Origin: Dillenia suffruticosa
Lineage: Eukaryota > Streptophyta > Magnoliopsida > Dilleniales > Dilleniaceae
DNA: 64,000 nucleotides
Assembly: GCA_033439265.1 (NCBI GenBank)
Contig: JAVTVX010000024.1
Coordinates: 15,608,501-15,672,500 of the forward strand
Reading direction: 5' to 3'
A program made the position numbers and the translations under genes. Under the pieces are notes generated by a model that saw only the letters and a list, made by a program, of their open reading frames with translations, had not been told where the DNA came from and searched no databases. This document shows, one piece after another, positions 24,094-34,345 of the stretch (positions within the stretch are counted from its first letter, which is position 1; every line of letters begins with the position of its first letter).

Positions 24094-24112
24094 CTACGAA
24101 AAGAATACATTG
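24094..24112 (-). promoter_or_regulatory. Candidate splice acceptor before element D gag
   Basis: The minus strand reads TGTATTCTTTTCGTAG followed by AATT and the gag ATG. A pyrimidine run plus AG four bases before gag ATG is also found in element C. Splicing is inferred and not shown. Confidence 0.45.
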
Positions 24113-24364
24113 TTATTAGATATAAATCAAGAATCAAGGTTGTTCCGTAACTAACACCCTAAAAAAAATGAACTATAATTCAAAGCATTTAAATGCGAAA
24201 TAACGGGTTAGATGCGTTATGCATCCAACTCCATAACCTAGATGAACTTATATGCCTATGGCCAAGTATGCGACTTTAAATGACTGTATGAAACTCTCTA
24301 ATGCATTGAGCACTTTTCATGTACTTTGAAAGACTTTTACTACTATCTTTTCTCTAACCTTGAC

Positions 24365-24376
24365 GCTCTGATACCA
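24365..24376 (-). other. Element D primer-binding site (initiator tRNA-Met)
   Basis: The minus strand reads TGGTATCAGAGC, the perfect plant initiator tRNA-Met primer site, seven bases inside the LTR end at 24384. Confidence 0.92.
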
Positions 24377-26417
24377 ATACAACTGTCACGCCCCAAACGG
24401 GATCGTGAATAGCCGCCCGTTGCCCCTGGATGCCGACTGTATTTTTACATAAAATCGGATAGAATCTTCCCATAAATCGGAGGTTTCCCATGTACAATTA
24501 AACCTGTATATTCAAAATCAACCTGTAATTTAAACAAATGGCCATCCCGCCCTCTCCAAAATCAACAAATTCCACCCCAAACATCCAGGACAACGTAAGG
24601 CTATAAAATTTCCAACAATCTTAGCCATAGACCTCTACTGTCATGCCCAACTAGAGTATGAGCAGCCGCTACACTGAACAGATCTAAGTTTATACAATGT
24701 ATAACACATTTCCTTAGTAAAAAGTTTAAAACGCTTATAGATGTCTCAATGCGAGTAAAATGAACCAAAGTGAGAGTTATGCACACAACTACTCATAAGT
24801 TATACAGTCATCCCATAATATATACGGCCAACTGTGGACCTAAATGTCAAGACCTCGGAGGGTCAAAATAAAATAAAGATTTCATATTTCTATTTGAAGT
24901 AAATCTTACCGTCGTGAATACCAAATCTGCCCTAGAGCCTGTAACGTTGCTCTATCATAATAAACTTGTCTGAGGAGGGAAAAGAGAGGGGTGAGTATCA
25001 TGGGAAGATACCCAGTGAGTGAGGGGGTAATATAAAGCATAAATAGTATGGGTGAACCATTGAAGTGTAAATAACATCATTTGAAACAAAAATTTACATT
25101 TCGCAGCACAATATGATATGTTTAGCAATTTGAAATCATTTAAATCAATCACACGATAACAAGCATATGTGCATCCATTTAAAATCAAATAATATTAGAG
25201 CGAGCCAAAAATGGTCTTGGCAAAGGTTAATCGTGACCAAGGACAGGCGCATCGGGGGTTTTATTATGTATAGACTTTAAAACGCTTTCTACCCCGATGT
25301 TGGCCATGAGTTCACTGGCGCTAACTGATCATCGTGTATAGGACCCCGCCCGGTGCTAGACGGTGGCGTCACATACGTCCTTCCCTTACGTGGGTTCAAC
25401 CGGCTACGCCTATAGCTCTTAGAATAAATGATGTTTGCGGATACCTCCTGCAGAAGCGTATCTGGGCAACCTGTACCTCTACAAACGCCCTTCGTAGCTA
25501 CATAATTATTAATGTCATCATCATAGTATCACAAGGGCACAACGGCCCAGGGTACAACGTCCCACAAGTAAAATCATATCATCGCATAACTAGTGGGCAT
25601 CCGACCCACATAGTTTATCAAAGCATTTCAAGTCTGCGCGCCAATACGTTTCATCAAATCATTTCAAAATAGCATATCAATGTAATAGTAGAAAAGAAAA
25701 TTATCAATTTTCAGGTAATGGCATAATTTTTGTTTCATTTCAAACCATAGATGCATAGTTATCGTAAACGTAATTCAAGACACTCCAATAATCACAAAAC
25801 AGATTTGAAATTTAATATCATACGTCAAATTAATGTATATCAAAAGCATGTTTTATCGAAAACACGATAGAAAACACGTTTTACTATTTTATGCAAGAGA
25901 TTAGGGTTCCACTCACCTATTTAGGGAGGGTGGTCACTCCCTAATTTTTCAAATCAATCCAATTGACTTCTCGAGTCTTCAAAAGACAAATCTAATCAAA
26001 TTATCAAATTTTATATCAAATAAAATTCTAATAAGAGATTTTCGATTTTTTCTTTTCAATTTAATATAACCTTAATTTACACCATCATTTCTAAATTCTC
26101 GTTTCATCAAATTTCGAATCATTTGGTTCAACAATGATCAAATTTCCAATATTTCTCATTTTTTCTAATTTTCCTCGAATTTAACACATTTTCGAATAGA
26201 TATATAACTTTCGATTTTAAATTCAATCTAAAATCAACAAAATTTATTCAAATTTTGAAGTGAGTACATTTCTCTCACCTAGGGTTACTCGGATTTCAGA
26301 TCTAGCTATCAATCGCCCGTCGGATTGGTCTAAAATCTGTAATATTTCTAAATTTGAAATATATTAGTAACAACTAAATTTCTAACACCAAACCCTAGAA
26401 ATTCAACCAAATTATAG

Positions 26418-26434
26418 TCATTACCTGCAGTGAA
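26418..26434 (-). promoter_or_regulatory. Candidate splice donor in element D 5' LTR
   Basis: The minus strand reads TTCACTGCAG followed by GTAATGA, a good plant 5' splice-site match. The same words occur in the LTRs of element C (42691-42707) and, with changes, in the solo LTR (36401-36416). The partner would be the acceptor at 24094, giving an intron of about 2.3 kb. Confidence 0.45.
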
Positions 26435-27127
26435 GATGCAGGTGAGCTCTCAAAGGGGAAAGCCAGTTGCGGGCTCATGGCTCTCAGCCCGGCTTGCTGG
26501 CCACAGTGGGCTTTGCGGGCCGTAGTGGGCTCGCGGGTCAGCATTGGGCTTTGCGGGTCAGCAGTGGGCTTCACGGCCTGGCGAGCTCTCACGGGCTAGG
26601 ACTAGCGCTCGTAAGCTGGATCGAGCTCGTGAGTGGATTGCGTGCTCGCACAGTGGATCGCGCGCTGGAGCGCTCGTGCTGGGGTGCACTCGCGCAGTGG
26701 GTCGCGCGTTGGAGCGTGCTGTGCTCGTGCTAGGGCACGCTTGCGCAGTGGGTCACGCACTGGAGCGCGCTTGCGCTTGTGCTGGGGCTTGCTTGGGCTG
26801 TGGGTTGTGTGCTGGAGCTCGCTGTGCTCGCGCAGAGGGTCGTGCTGCTTGCGGGAGATTGCGCGTAGGACTCGCGCAGTGGGTCGCACTGCAGCTCGTG
26901 CAGGGATCGCGCAGCTAGTACGCAGGCGTGCGGTCATGCGCAGGCGTGGTCCCGAGCAGGTGCGCGCTCGCGCTGTGGAGAGCTGGCAGCAGATCACGCT
27001 CGGCTGGGCTCGCGCAGCTCGCGGGAAGGTATTGCAGCAGCGGCTAGGTGCGGTGGCGATGGTGGCGAGCTGCAGTGCTGGCGGCGGTGATCAGGCGCGG
27101 CTGCGGGAGAGGAAGGGACGAAGAGCG

Positions 27128-27138
27128 GGAGAGAGAGA

Positions 27139-27214
<76 letters not shown>

Positions 27215-27233
27215 GAGAGAGAGGGAAGGGAAA
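27128..27233. repeat. (GA)n microsatellite
   Basis: About 100 bases of gaga with few interruptions inside the element D LTR. The other LTR has a shorter, interrupted version at 19221-19280. Confidence 0.95.
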
Positions 27234-27294
27234 GAAGAGATTAGGGCTTTTTAGCCCTAATCCAATTTGGAATTTTTTTTTTCCCGGTGTTACA

Positions 27295-28354
27295 TTTTTA
27301 ATTTTGTTAACTTTGTTGGCATAAATGTGGAAGAGAAATAAGTTTTTTCACAATACTATTGGTGCCAAATCATTAGAACTCTTTTTTTTTTTGGCATGGT
27401 AATGGAAGGAGAACAAGACTCAAAACCTATACCCTTTAACACCGTCTAGGATTTCGAGTTATTTGGATGAGCTTGGTTAGGATTTCAAGGTATTCGGATG
27501 AGCTTGGTTAGCACATACACACACCCCAACACAAATAAATGAAAGAAAGATAGATAAATTGGAAGTGAGATCAAACTCTATAAAACAATAAAATAATAAA
27601 ATAATATAAAATAATAATTATAATATAAAAAATTAATAATAATATTTTTTCTCACATTCACAATCCACATGTAGACAAGCCTACACAACAAAAAGCTCAC
27701 AAGCAAAGTTACCTTAAAAGTTGAAGCCATATACAACAAAACAAAAGAAAACAAAAGAGTTCACAAGCAAAGTTATCTCATGTGTTATGTTGACAAGTTG
27801 TATACAACAAAAGAGTTCACAAACAAAGTTTACAATAACTTACAACAAAGCGCATTCATGATTCATGACATGTTCACAAGCCTCACATGTTCACAAGCTT
27901 CTATGCCATGCACAATTATCTATCTAATAAATACAAACCCAACATCACATCCACTTTCATCCATACTCAAATCATGGCTTTACAAAATATTCTCAAAATT
28001 CAAACAAATTCTACACAAAATTCTTGCTCTCTCACTCTTCTCACACTCTTACTCTCTTACTCTTGTTCTCACAGTTAAACAAATCTTACACCATCTTCAG
28101 AAAATATTCTCAAAATTTTATCAACAAATCTTATAACTCTCACACTCTTACACACACACATAAAATTTTACAAACGAATCTTAAATCTTACACAATATAA
28201 ACTCATTCTCACTCTCTTACTTAAATTTTCTCTCTCTCACAAACTCTTACAAACTCTCTCCCTCGAAAACAAACTTCTTTCTCTCCCTAATCTAAATCTC
28301 CTTCTTCTTCTTCTTAGCAACCTTCTCCAAATCAAACCCTTTTTTTACTCACAA
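27295..28354 (+). other. Non-coding leader upstream of ORF3 copy 2
   Basis: AT-rich with no convincing gene. A 34-base tandem repeat (tggatgagcttggttag at about 27464 and 27498) and three degenerate copies of ttcacaagcaaagtt-like words (27690, 27760, 27818) are visible. The last 350 bases are pyrimidine-rich (ctctcactctt runs), resembling the untranslated leader before the other ORF3 copies. Confidence 0.55.
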
Positions 28355-29560
28355 ATGGTCCACTCTCGAAAAGATAAAGAAATTATGATGGAATCAGAAA
28401 AATACAACAATAAAGAATTTCCTTCTCTTTAAAAAAGCAAACTATTTCATAAGATATTATCTCATTGAAACCTTACTCATGATCACTTAATAGATTGAGA
28501 TTTTCTGAAGAGTATATGTTTTAAGTATGCGAGTTATTTACAACAAATCTGTCCTTGGATTCTCAATCTAACCAAAAAATTTATGAGAAGTAGTGAGAAT
28601 TTTTTTCAATAATATAGAAGAAATTGATAGTCCGAATTGTATAGTTATCGATGATAAAATTATGTCATATGCTTTTTAAATTTATTTTGATGGTTAAAAA
28701 ATTGAAAAAAATTCGAGAAAGATATGCAGAGAGAGTGGTTTTCATCGGGTCAATTATAAAAAATGTATGCCATATTTGCAAATTGAGATACTAAACGATG
28801 TTAAGATAGCATTTAATGATAATAGTTTAGAGAACTTTAGTACACATGAGACGGATTTAAATATGCATGATAGAATTCTACACTTTCTAATTACATACGC
28901 TATTAAACCACGGGGAAGTAATTATACATCTATTATTAGAGATGATTTTTGGCTAATGGGGCATATTATTGAAAGAAAAAAAAAATCCAAATTTGCATTT
29001 TTTGCTTCCTTATTTTATGATAACCACAACGGTTTTCCCAAATTCAAATTTGTCATATGCCAGTGTGATTACCGGTACTTTAAAAAGTCAAAAAATAAGT
29101 CTACAAAAGAAAAATAGTGTGCAATTAAGCATGAAAAATGCTATAAATGACAAAACCTTATGTAAAGTTTATTGGATTTGTGAAGATGGTATTTGAATTA
29201 ATGTAAAGAAAAAAGGTGTAGAATACAGGCCCGAGCCAGAATATAGGCTAGAGCCAGAGCCAGAGCCAGAGCCAGAAGGGAATGAGGATACTGGGAATGA
29301 AAATGAGAATATTAGGTGGAATTAACTCTTTGATTGCATCGATAATATAAAAACACAGTTCATGGATAGCGTTGATGAGAAATTTGGAGAAATTTAGAGG
29401 GAAATGTGTGAACTCAGATATAATTTTGATGAATTCAATTTACACAATGAGAAAAAATATAGATAGATATTATTTGACTAGATGAATATGTCTATTGATA
29501 TAAAGGTGAATAGTAATTTTATTTTGTATATAAGAGATCATTTGCAGGTAATAAGGTCAG
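28355..29560 (+). pseudogene. ORF3 (putative plant-transposon-protein family), copy 2, without adjacent pol
   Basis: ATG 28355 gives MVHSRKDKEIMMES. After frame changes the family core follows: NNIEEIDSPNCIVIDDKIM (about 28605), KCMPYLQIEI (28760), then HDRILHFLITYAIKPRGSNY and IIRDDFWLMGHII in the open piece 28767-29117. The C-terminal part has a Pro-Glu repeat (PEPEYRLEPEPEPEPEGNE, about 29228-29285) and an acidic, coiled-coil-like tail (FMDSVDEKFGEI). It shares the order of motifs with the copies at 3171 and 62739. Unlike those it has no copia pol directly upstream; a chromovirus lies 1 kb away. The function is unknown. Confidence 0.6.
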
Positions 29561-30330
29561 TCAGACTTTCTTCCTTTGTTGCAACTACCATCGAAATTAG
29601 ACCTCCTCATCGTCATCCTCACTCCTCCATACAAACCTCATCTGTCTACCCATTTGTTGTACATCCATTCGGTTCATTCAGTCCTTCTCCCACGGGTCAT
29701 CCTAATCTGTCTAGAGATGATAATCTTTTTAACATTCATGACATTATTAAAGGAAGTTCTTCTCCTGGTGTATATCCTCTTTTGCTACAAGTAAAGAAAA
29801 AACAAAAAAATTTAGATCTAAAGTTCTTTTACTTTTCTCTTCTTTTTTTTTTTCATTTTTTTTCATTTCTCCCATTGCACTATACTTTACTTAATTTTCT
29901 CTTCTCTAAGTATGATGCACTATATATATGTGGAATTTATTTTTTTCACAAAACTCAATTCTCTCTTCTTTGCTTTTCCGGTTTGTATAATTTGTATGAT
30001 GCACTGTGGAATATATATCTGGAATTTATTTATGCAAAACTCAAGCGGAAATTCAAGTGGTGCAAAACTCAAGGCCTACCTACCACACAGGCAAGCGGCA
30101 CGGGGTGCAGGCATGCGTGGTCACCGTGCTTGCTCGCACGGCTCTACCATACTAGTACGCATGGGGCGCAGGCTCACACGGCTCTACCGTGCATGCCAAC
30201 ATGGATCTACCACATAGATCTACTGCACAAGGAAGAGTGGGGTGCGGGCATGTGCGGTCCCTCGCGTTGCCCAGGTAGTTCTACCGTGCCAACAAGCGCG
30301 GTCCCATATTGCATGGCCTGTTTTGAGTTT
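29561..30330. other. Non-coding stretch with a GC-rich patterned island
   Basis: 29820-30040 is T-rich and repeats gtatgatgcact followed by gtggaat-like words at about 29909 and 29996. 30045-30320 is abruptly GC-rich, with the word cacggctctacc twice (about 30137 and 30177) and several ctaccgtgc variants. The reading frame 29482-30354 crosses it but I do not accept it as a gene. Confidence 0.5.
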
Positions 30331-30333
30331 CAT

Positions 30334-30440
30334 ATTATTAATTTAAATTATTAATATTATTAATTTAAATAATATAATGATATGAAATTATTAATTTAAA
30401 TTATTTATATTATTAATTTAAATAATGTGATGATATTAAA
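30334..30440. repeat. AT-rich tandem repeat, unit about 53 bp
   Basis: attattaatttaaattatt begins at 30334 and recurs at 30387, each followed by a similar attattaatttaaataat segment. Two imperfect units of 53 bases are visible, each with ATTTAAAT palindromes. Confidence 0.75.
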
Positions 30441-30932
30441 TTAGTAATTTATATAATATAGTGTTATGATATATTTTTTATTATTAGATAATATAGTGTT
30501 ATAATATGAAATTATGACAATAATAGATTAATTATCAATATTATATAATATTATATAAATTCAAAAAAAAAGCTAACAACATTAATATTAACTTATTTTA
30601 ATTTACATTTAATTTACAACATTTACCATTTTAACATTTAGATAATTTTGACATTTTAATGATAACTCCACAATAAAATCTTTCTTTTTGGTACCAAAAA
30701 CAAATTTCTAATTTTAATGCCAATTAATCAAATTTCTCTTTTTGAGGCAAAAAAAGATTTTATTTCTTTTTTTTGTGCTAATTTAATCATCTTTTTTTTT
30801 GTGTCAAAAATTGCTTGTTCCGTGTATTTATTTCATTTATTTCACTTTTTTTACTCTATTTGCTTTATTTCATGTATTTATTTCATTTATTTCTATGTTG
30901 GCTTGTGCAAAACATTTGCATTTGTATTTAAT
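30441..30932. other. AT-rich DNA without a gene
   Basis: Only A/T-rich low-complexity sequence with T-runs is seen here. It may be the 5' part of the CACTA fragment that follows, but no terminal cactac repeat was found. Confidence 0.5.
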
Positions 30933-31075
30933 ATGATGGACAAGTCATCAATGTATTCTAAATCAAGATTAAGTGATGAATATATTGGTGAGATTAATAT
31001 ATTTTTTGAATTTGCATCTCAAAATATTCAATCCATCGATATGAAGATATCATATTCTTGTGTTATATGTGTTGA
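30933..31075 (+). pseudogene. CACTA (En/Spm) transposase-associated N-terminal domain, fragment
   Basis: ATG 30933 opens MMDKSSMYSKSRLSDEYIGE, followed by INIFFEFASQN and SYSCVIC. This matches the plant transposase-associated domain that begins CACTA proteins (MDRSWM..RLS.EY..GV..F..FA, then a CPC..C zinc-like motif). Only about 45 residues remain; the frame runs into the start of a copia LTR at about 31070, within the Cys motif. This DNA-transposon domain is unrelated to the surrounding retroelements. The rest of the transposase is not in the window. Confidence 0.7.
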
Positions 31076-31513
31076 AATAAAGGATAATTAGGGTTTATAT
31101 CCTAAGAGAATAAAATCTAAATGTATAGCTCTAAACTAGGCAAAATTTTATTTCTCCTTTGTCATAATTGTAATCCCTTTCAGGGTTTCAAATTGGGCCC
31201 TAAATGGCCCTTGCCAGCAGTTTCGGGCCAAGCCCGGGCCAGAAAATGGGGGGCCAAAAGGCTCCCCAACGGCTAGCAAAAAATAGCTGTTGGGGCTGTC
31301 CCGAACGGCTAGAAATGGAGAGGGCACAATGCCCTCTCCTCCCACTATTTTCTCAACTCTTTCTCTCTCTTCTTGTTCTCTATAAATAAGTCTTATATGT
31401 TCCTTTGGAAGGTATGAAAAACATGCCTTCATTACATGTAAACTCTCTTTGATTTTTCAATTAAATTCTTGAAATTTATTTCTTCATTCTTAGTTTGCTA
31501 TATTTAAATTTCA
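31070..31513 (+). repeat. 5' LTR of copia element E
   Basis: About 444 bp from TGTTGAAATAAAGG to TTTCA, followed by a primer-binding site after 3 bases. It holds a GC-rich patch (31190-31330), a tataaataag TATA-like word (31381) and a late cattacatg segment. No second LTR is present because the element is truncated. The left edge is set by TG and by the break in the CACTA frame. Confidence 0.7.
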
Positions 31514-31515
31514 AT

Positions 31516-32764
31516 ATGGTATTAGAGCAGGCTTTGATACCTTCATCTTCCGGTGTTGGTAATCCTCCATCACAAATTAGTACTTCCATGTTTACTTCTA
31601 TTCTCTTAGATTTATCAAATTACAATGTTTGGCAAGACACCATCAAAAGATTCTTGAACTTCTTCAATCTTGAAAACCACATATTAGAGGATCCTTTAGA
31701 TAATGCCGACCCTACATTCAAATCATGGAAGAAGCAAGATGATCAAGTGGTGGTACTACTTCAAATGTCTCTTGACAAAATCCACAAAGCAATGGCTATT
31801 TGTATTCCAAATGCAAGGGCTTTATGGGATCAAATGCATACTTTATATGGGCAAGAGACCAACACCGGACAAATCTTTGAGCTCAAAAGAAAAATCTTCA
31901 AAATTCAGAAAGGAGGTAAAATTCTACCCGAATACTTTGGGGAATATAGGAATCTTTGAAATAAGCTTAATCTTCTTAGGCCTCCGACTTCTAATCTCAA
32001 GACCATTCTTCAAAGAAATGATGAAGACATGACATTTGGTCTTCTTATGGGTCTTGGAGATGAATATGCTCCAATTCGTCAAGAAATCCTTAGAATGAAG
32101 ATATTCCCTTCATTCCAAGAAGTTCAATTTATGATTCAAAGGGCCGAGACTAGCATGAGGCTAGAGGAGTCTACCAAGCTCAAATCCGAAGCTCAAGCCT
32201 TCAAAGCTGTCCAAGATGATCATATGGTCAACAAAGCTCAAAATTTCTTTAAAAAGGATGTTTGCACAAATTGCAAGAAACCTGGCCACAAAAGGGAAAG
32301 GTGCTGGTTTCTCCACCCTGGTTTGTGCCCAAAGAACAACAAGAAGGAGGTGGAACAACCAGCTCATGCACAACAAGTCTCCCAAGTGGCTGCACTCGAA
32401 TCCAAGATGGAGAAGATGCAAAAAGAGATGAAAAAGCTCCTTAGCCAAGTTGCCCTTCATTCCGGTAACAACTTGAACTCATCTCATTTAAATAAATGGC
32501 TGATTGATTCGAGCTGTGACAATCACATGGTAAAGGATAAAGACAAAGTTAAGAAATTCATTCCTCTATCTAGTTATAAGATTGTCAAGGTTGCTAATGG
32601 TCTAAAACTAAAAGTTAATCATCTAGGTGAAGTTAAACTCCTAGGCAAGAAAACTAAAGCTTGATATGTGCCAAAATTCAACTCTAACCTCATGTCCATT
32701 AGCAAAATTATCCAAGACCATAATTGCAAAAACACTTTTGATCCTAACTAAGTTATTTTTCAGG
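31516..32764 (+). pseudogene. Copia element E gag and protease start (truncated)
   Basis: One frame runs from ATG 31516 (overlapping the primer site; ATG 31588 is an alternative) through a copia gag: MFTSILLDLSNYNVWQDTIK, IPNARALWDQMHTLYG, then a zinc knuckle CTNCKKPGHKRERC (about 32265-32306), a lysine/glutamate coiled coil (EKMQKEMKKLL) and the protease start WLIDSSCDNHM (about 32497), where DSG reads DSS. It ends near VPKFNSNLMSISK. Only two TGA stops, at 31957-31959 and 32662-32664, interrupt it, both where Trp is plausible. The element then joins an Athila-like LTR at about 32765; reverse transcriptase and integrase are missing. Confidence 0.9.
31517..31528 (+). other. Copia element E primer-binding site (initiator tRNA-Met)
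   Basis: tggtattagagc differs at one base from the usual TGGTATCAGAGC and lies 3 bases after the LTR end. Confidence 0.85.
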
Positions 32765-33917
32765 ATTTCAAATCATACAAAATGTAGATCCATACGTTTT
32801 GAAACATTAAGATTCATAATAAAATCTCATCTAACAATAATTATACTAATAAATATTAAGAAAAAGAAATAAATTCAAATCATGTTATTAATTAAAGAAC
32901 AAAATCTATCGAGTCTTAAGAACAAGAAAACTAACTAAGAGACTATTTGGGATCGTTTGAATATTGCTGCTTATAAGCACTTAGTGCATATCAATAACTT
33001 TTTAGCTTATAACCCATTTTATCTCTTTTTTTAAAAAATTATTATCTGTTTGGATAAATATTAATTAAAAGTAGTTAACTTTTTGATAAAATGAGTATTT
33101 AAAAATTATACAAAATAGAGAAAAGATCATAGTAAGCATAAAATATAGTATAATTGTAATTTTTTTTAATATAAAAGGGTGAAAATGTACTTTTGTTGAT
33201 CAAAATAACTTATTTTAATTGTATTTAAAAGCATTAAAATGAAAATGCTGGTAGGAGCAGTTTATTTTTTTTGGTTTATAAGTATTTTTATAAATTTTAA
33301 TTATCAAATAGTTATAATTTTAATTTTGATTGATAAGTAGATTTGTCCACCTTAAAAGTAATCCCAAACACCCTCTAAGCATATTAAAGAAAAAAAACCT
33401 AAAATCTGTGTGGATGTGTATATATGTGTGTGGTTTTGAGGTTTGTCTCTTATTTATAAAACTAAAAACCCTAGATCAACAAGAGATCATGAGTTCTTGA
33501 AAGTTTGGTTGATTTGGAGACTTGCTATTGATAAATATTATTTTCTTGCTTTCCAAAAATTTGGAAGCTTTATCCTTATTTTACTTTTCAACACTATAAT
33601 AATTTATTTCCAATTTTCAAATACCTTTTGACTTCAATTCGCTTCTGAACTCCTCACAGGATTTGTAGACGTCACAGTTTAGTTTCCAACCCAACAAAAA
33701 TCACCTCAATCGGATATTAGAATAGAAAATTATGTTCAAAATATTAACAGTTGTTTGTACGATCTGAATTTCTTTAAATAAGCTAAATATTACCTAAAAC
33801 AAAATTTATAAATTTAATTAGTGTGATATCATAAAATAAACTTTAAAATAGTCTTTAAAATCAAAATAAAAGCTAAAATAAAATAAAAATTCAAGTATAT
33901 AAAAATTATTATTATCA
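32765..33917 (-). repeat. Element B LTR (3' LTR), truncated, with MITE-like insert
   Basis: Matches 53066-53744 from about tcatacaaaa..tagatcca to the end TTATCA, but lacks the first 500 or so LTR bases. It carries the 437-bp insert at 32939-33375 that the other LTR does not have. Confidence 0.8.
32939..33375. mobile_element. MITE-like insertion in element B LTR
   Basis: It is absent from the sister LTR (53235 region), where ctaactaag runs on directly. The ends are inverted repeats: GAGACTATTTGGGAT at the left, and the reverse complement of the right end gives GAGGGTGTTTGGGAT. It is flanked by taa on both sides (32936-32938, 33376-33378), extendable to ctaag. A TAA duplication with a TGTTTGGGAT terminus suggests a Tourist/PIF-Harbinger type; a hAT origin is not excluded. 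It has no coding capacity. Confidence 0.75.
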
Positions 33918-34309
33918 AATATTCCCACACTCGAATATTTGCTTGTCCTTAAGGAAAAACAATAACAAAAACAATTTTCTTCAAAAAACAATTCAATTTT
34001 TCCAAGTCACTAACCATATGAGATAAGTTCAACCATGTGAGATAAGTTCAATCGAGAATTACAATCAAGACAACCAATATTTCGAAACATTTAACACTAG
34101 AATAACTATTGCATCTCCAATAATTTCATTGAAATTAAGAACAATATAAGATTCAATCACCCTCACTATGGATTCGCGCAATAGAATAAATGAAAATAAT
34201 ATTCAACTAATCAATGTACTCAATTTTATAGAAAAGATATATGTATCACTCAAATCAAAATAATGAAATAATATTATTATAAGTTTGCTATTATATCAAA
34301 TCTCCATTA

Positions 34310-34345
<36 letters not shown>

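Larger units (their letters stand above)
16535..27294 (-). mobile_element. Element D: Tekay/Del-type chromovirus (Ty3/gypsy), complete but decayed
   Basis: About 10.8 kb with two LTRs of 2.8-2.9 kb. Minus-strand order: LTR, primer-binding site TGGTATCAGAGC (24376-24365), gag, protease, reverse transcriptase, RNase H, integrase, chromodomain, LTR. The flanking 5-mers are ttttt (16530-16534) and ttttt (27295-27299), consistent with a target duplication although low in complexity. The left LTR edge is mutated (tatgag for the expected tgtcac). Long LTRs, the initiator-Met primer and an integrase-linked chromodomain support Tekay/Del. All frames contain stops. It interrupts DNA just beyond the first copia LTR. 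Confidence 0.9.
24384..27294 (-). repeat. Element D LTR (5' LTR in element orientation)
   Basis: 2911 bp, TGTCACGCCCC to GGTGTTACA on the plus strand. It is homologous along its length to 16535-19341. It contains a donor-like GTAATGA (minus, 26424-26418), a GC-rich block at 26450-27120, an expanded GA tract at 27128-27233 and the palindrome at 27241-27260, only about 35 bases from the LTR terminus. Confidence 0.92.

Noticed and set aside
26633-27211. 192-codon frame ending in Arg-Glu repeats
   Set aside because: The end is a translated (GA)n microsatellite; the rest is LTR DNA.
29482-30354. 290-codon frame downstream of ORF3 copy 2
   Set aside because: Only its first part could extend ORF3; the remainder translates a T-run and the GC-rich island, with no domain.
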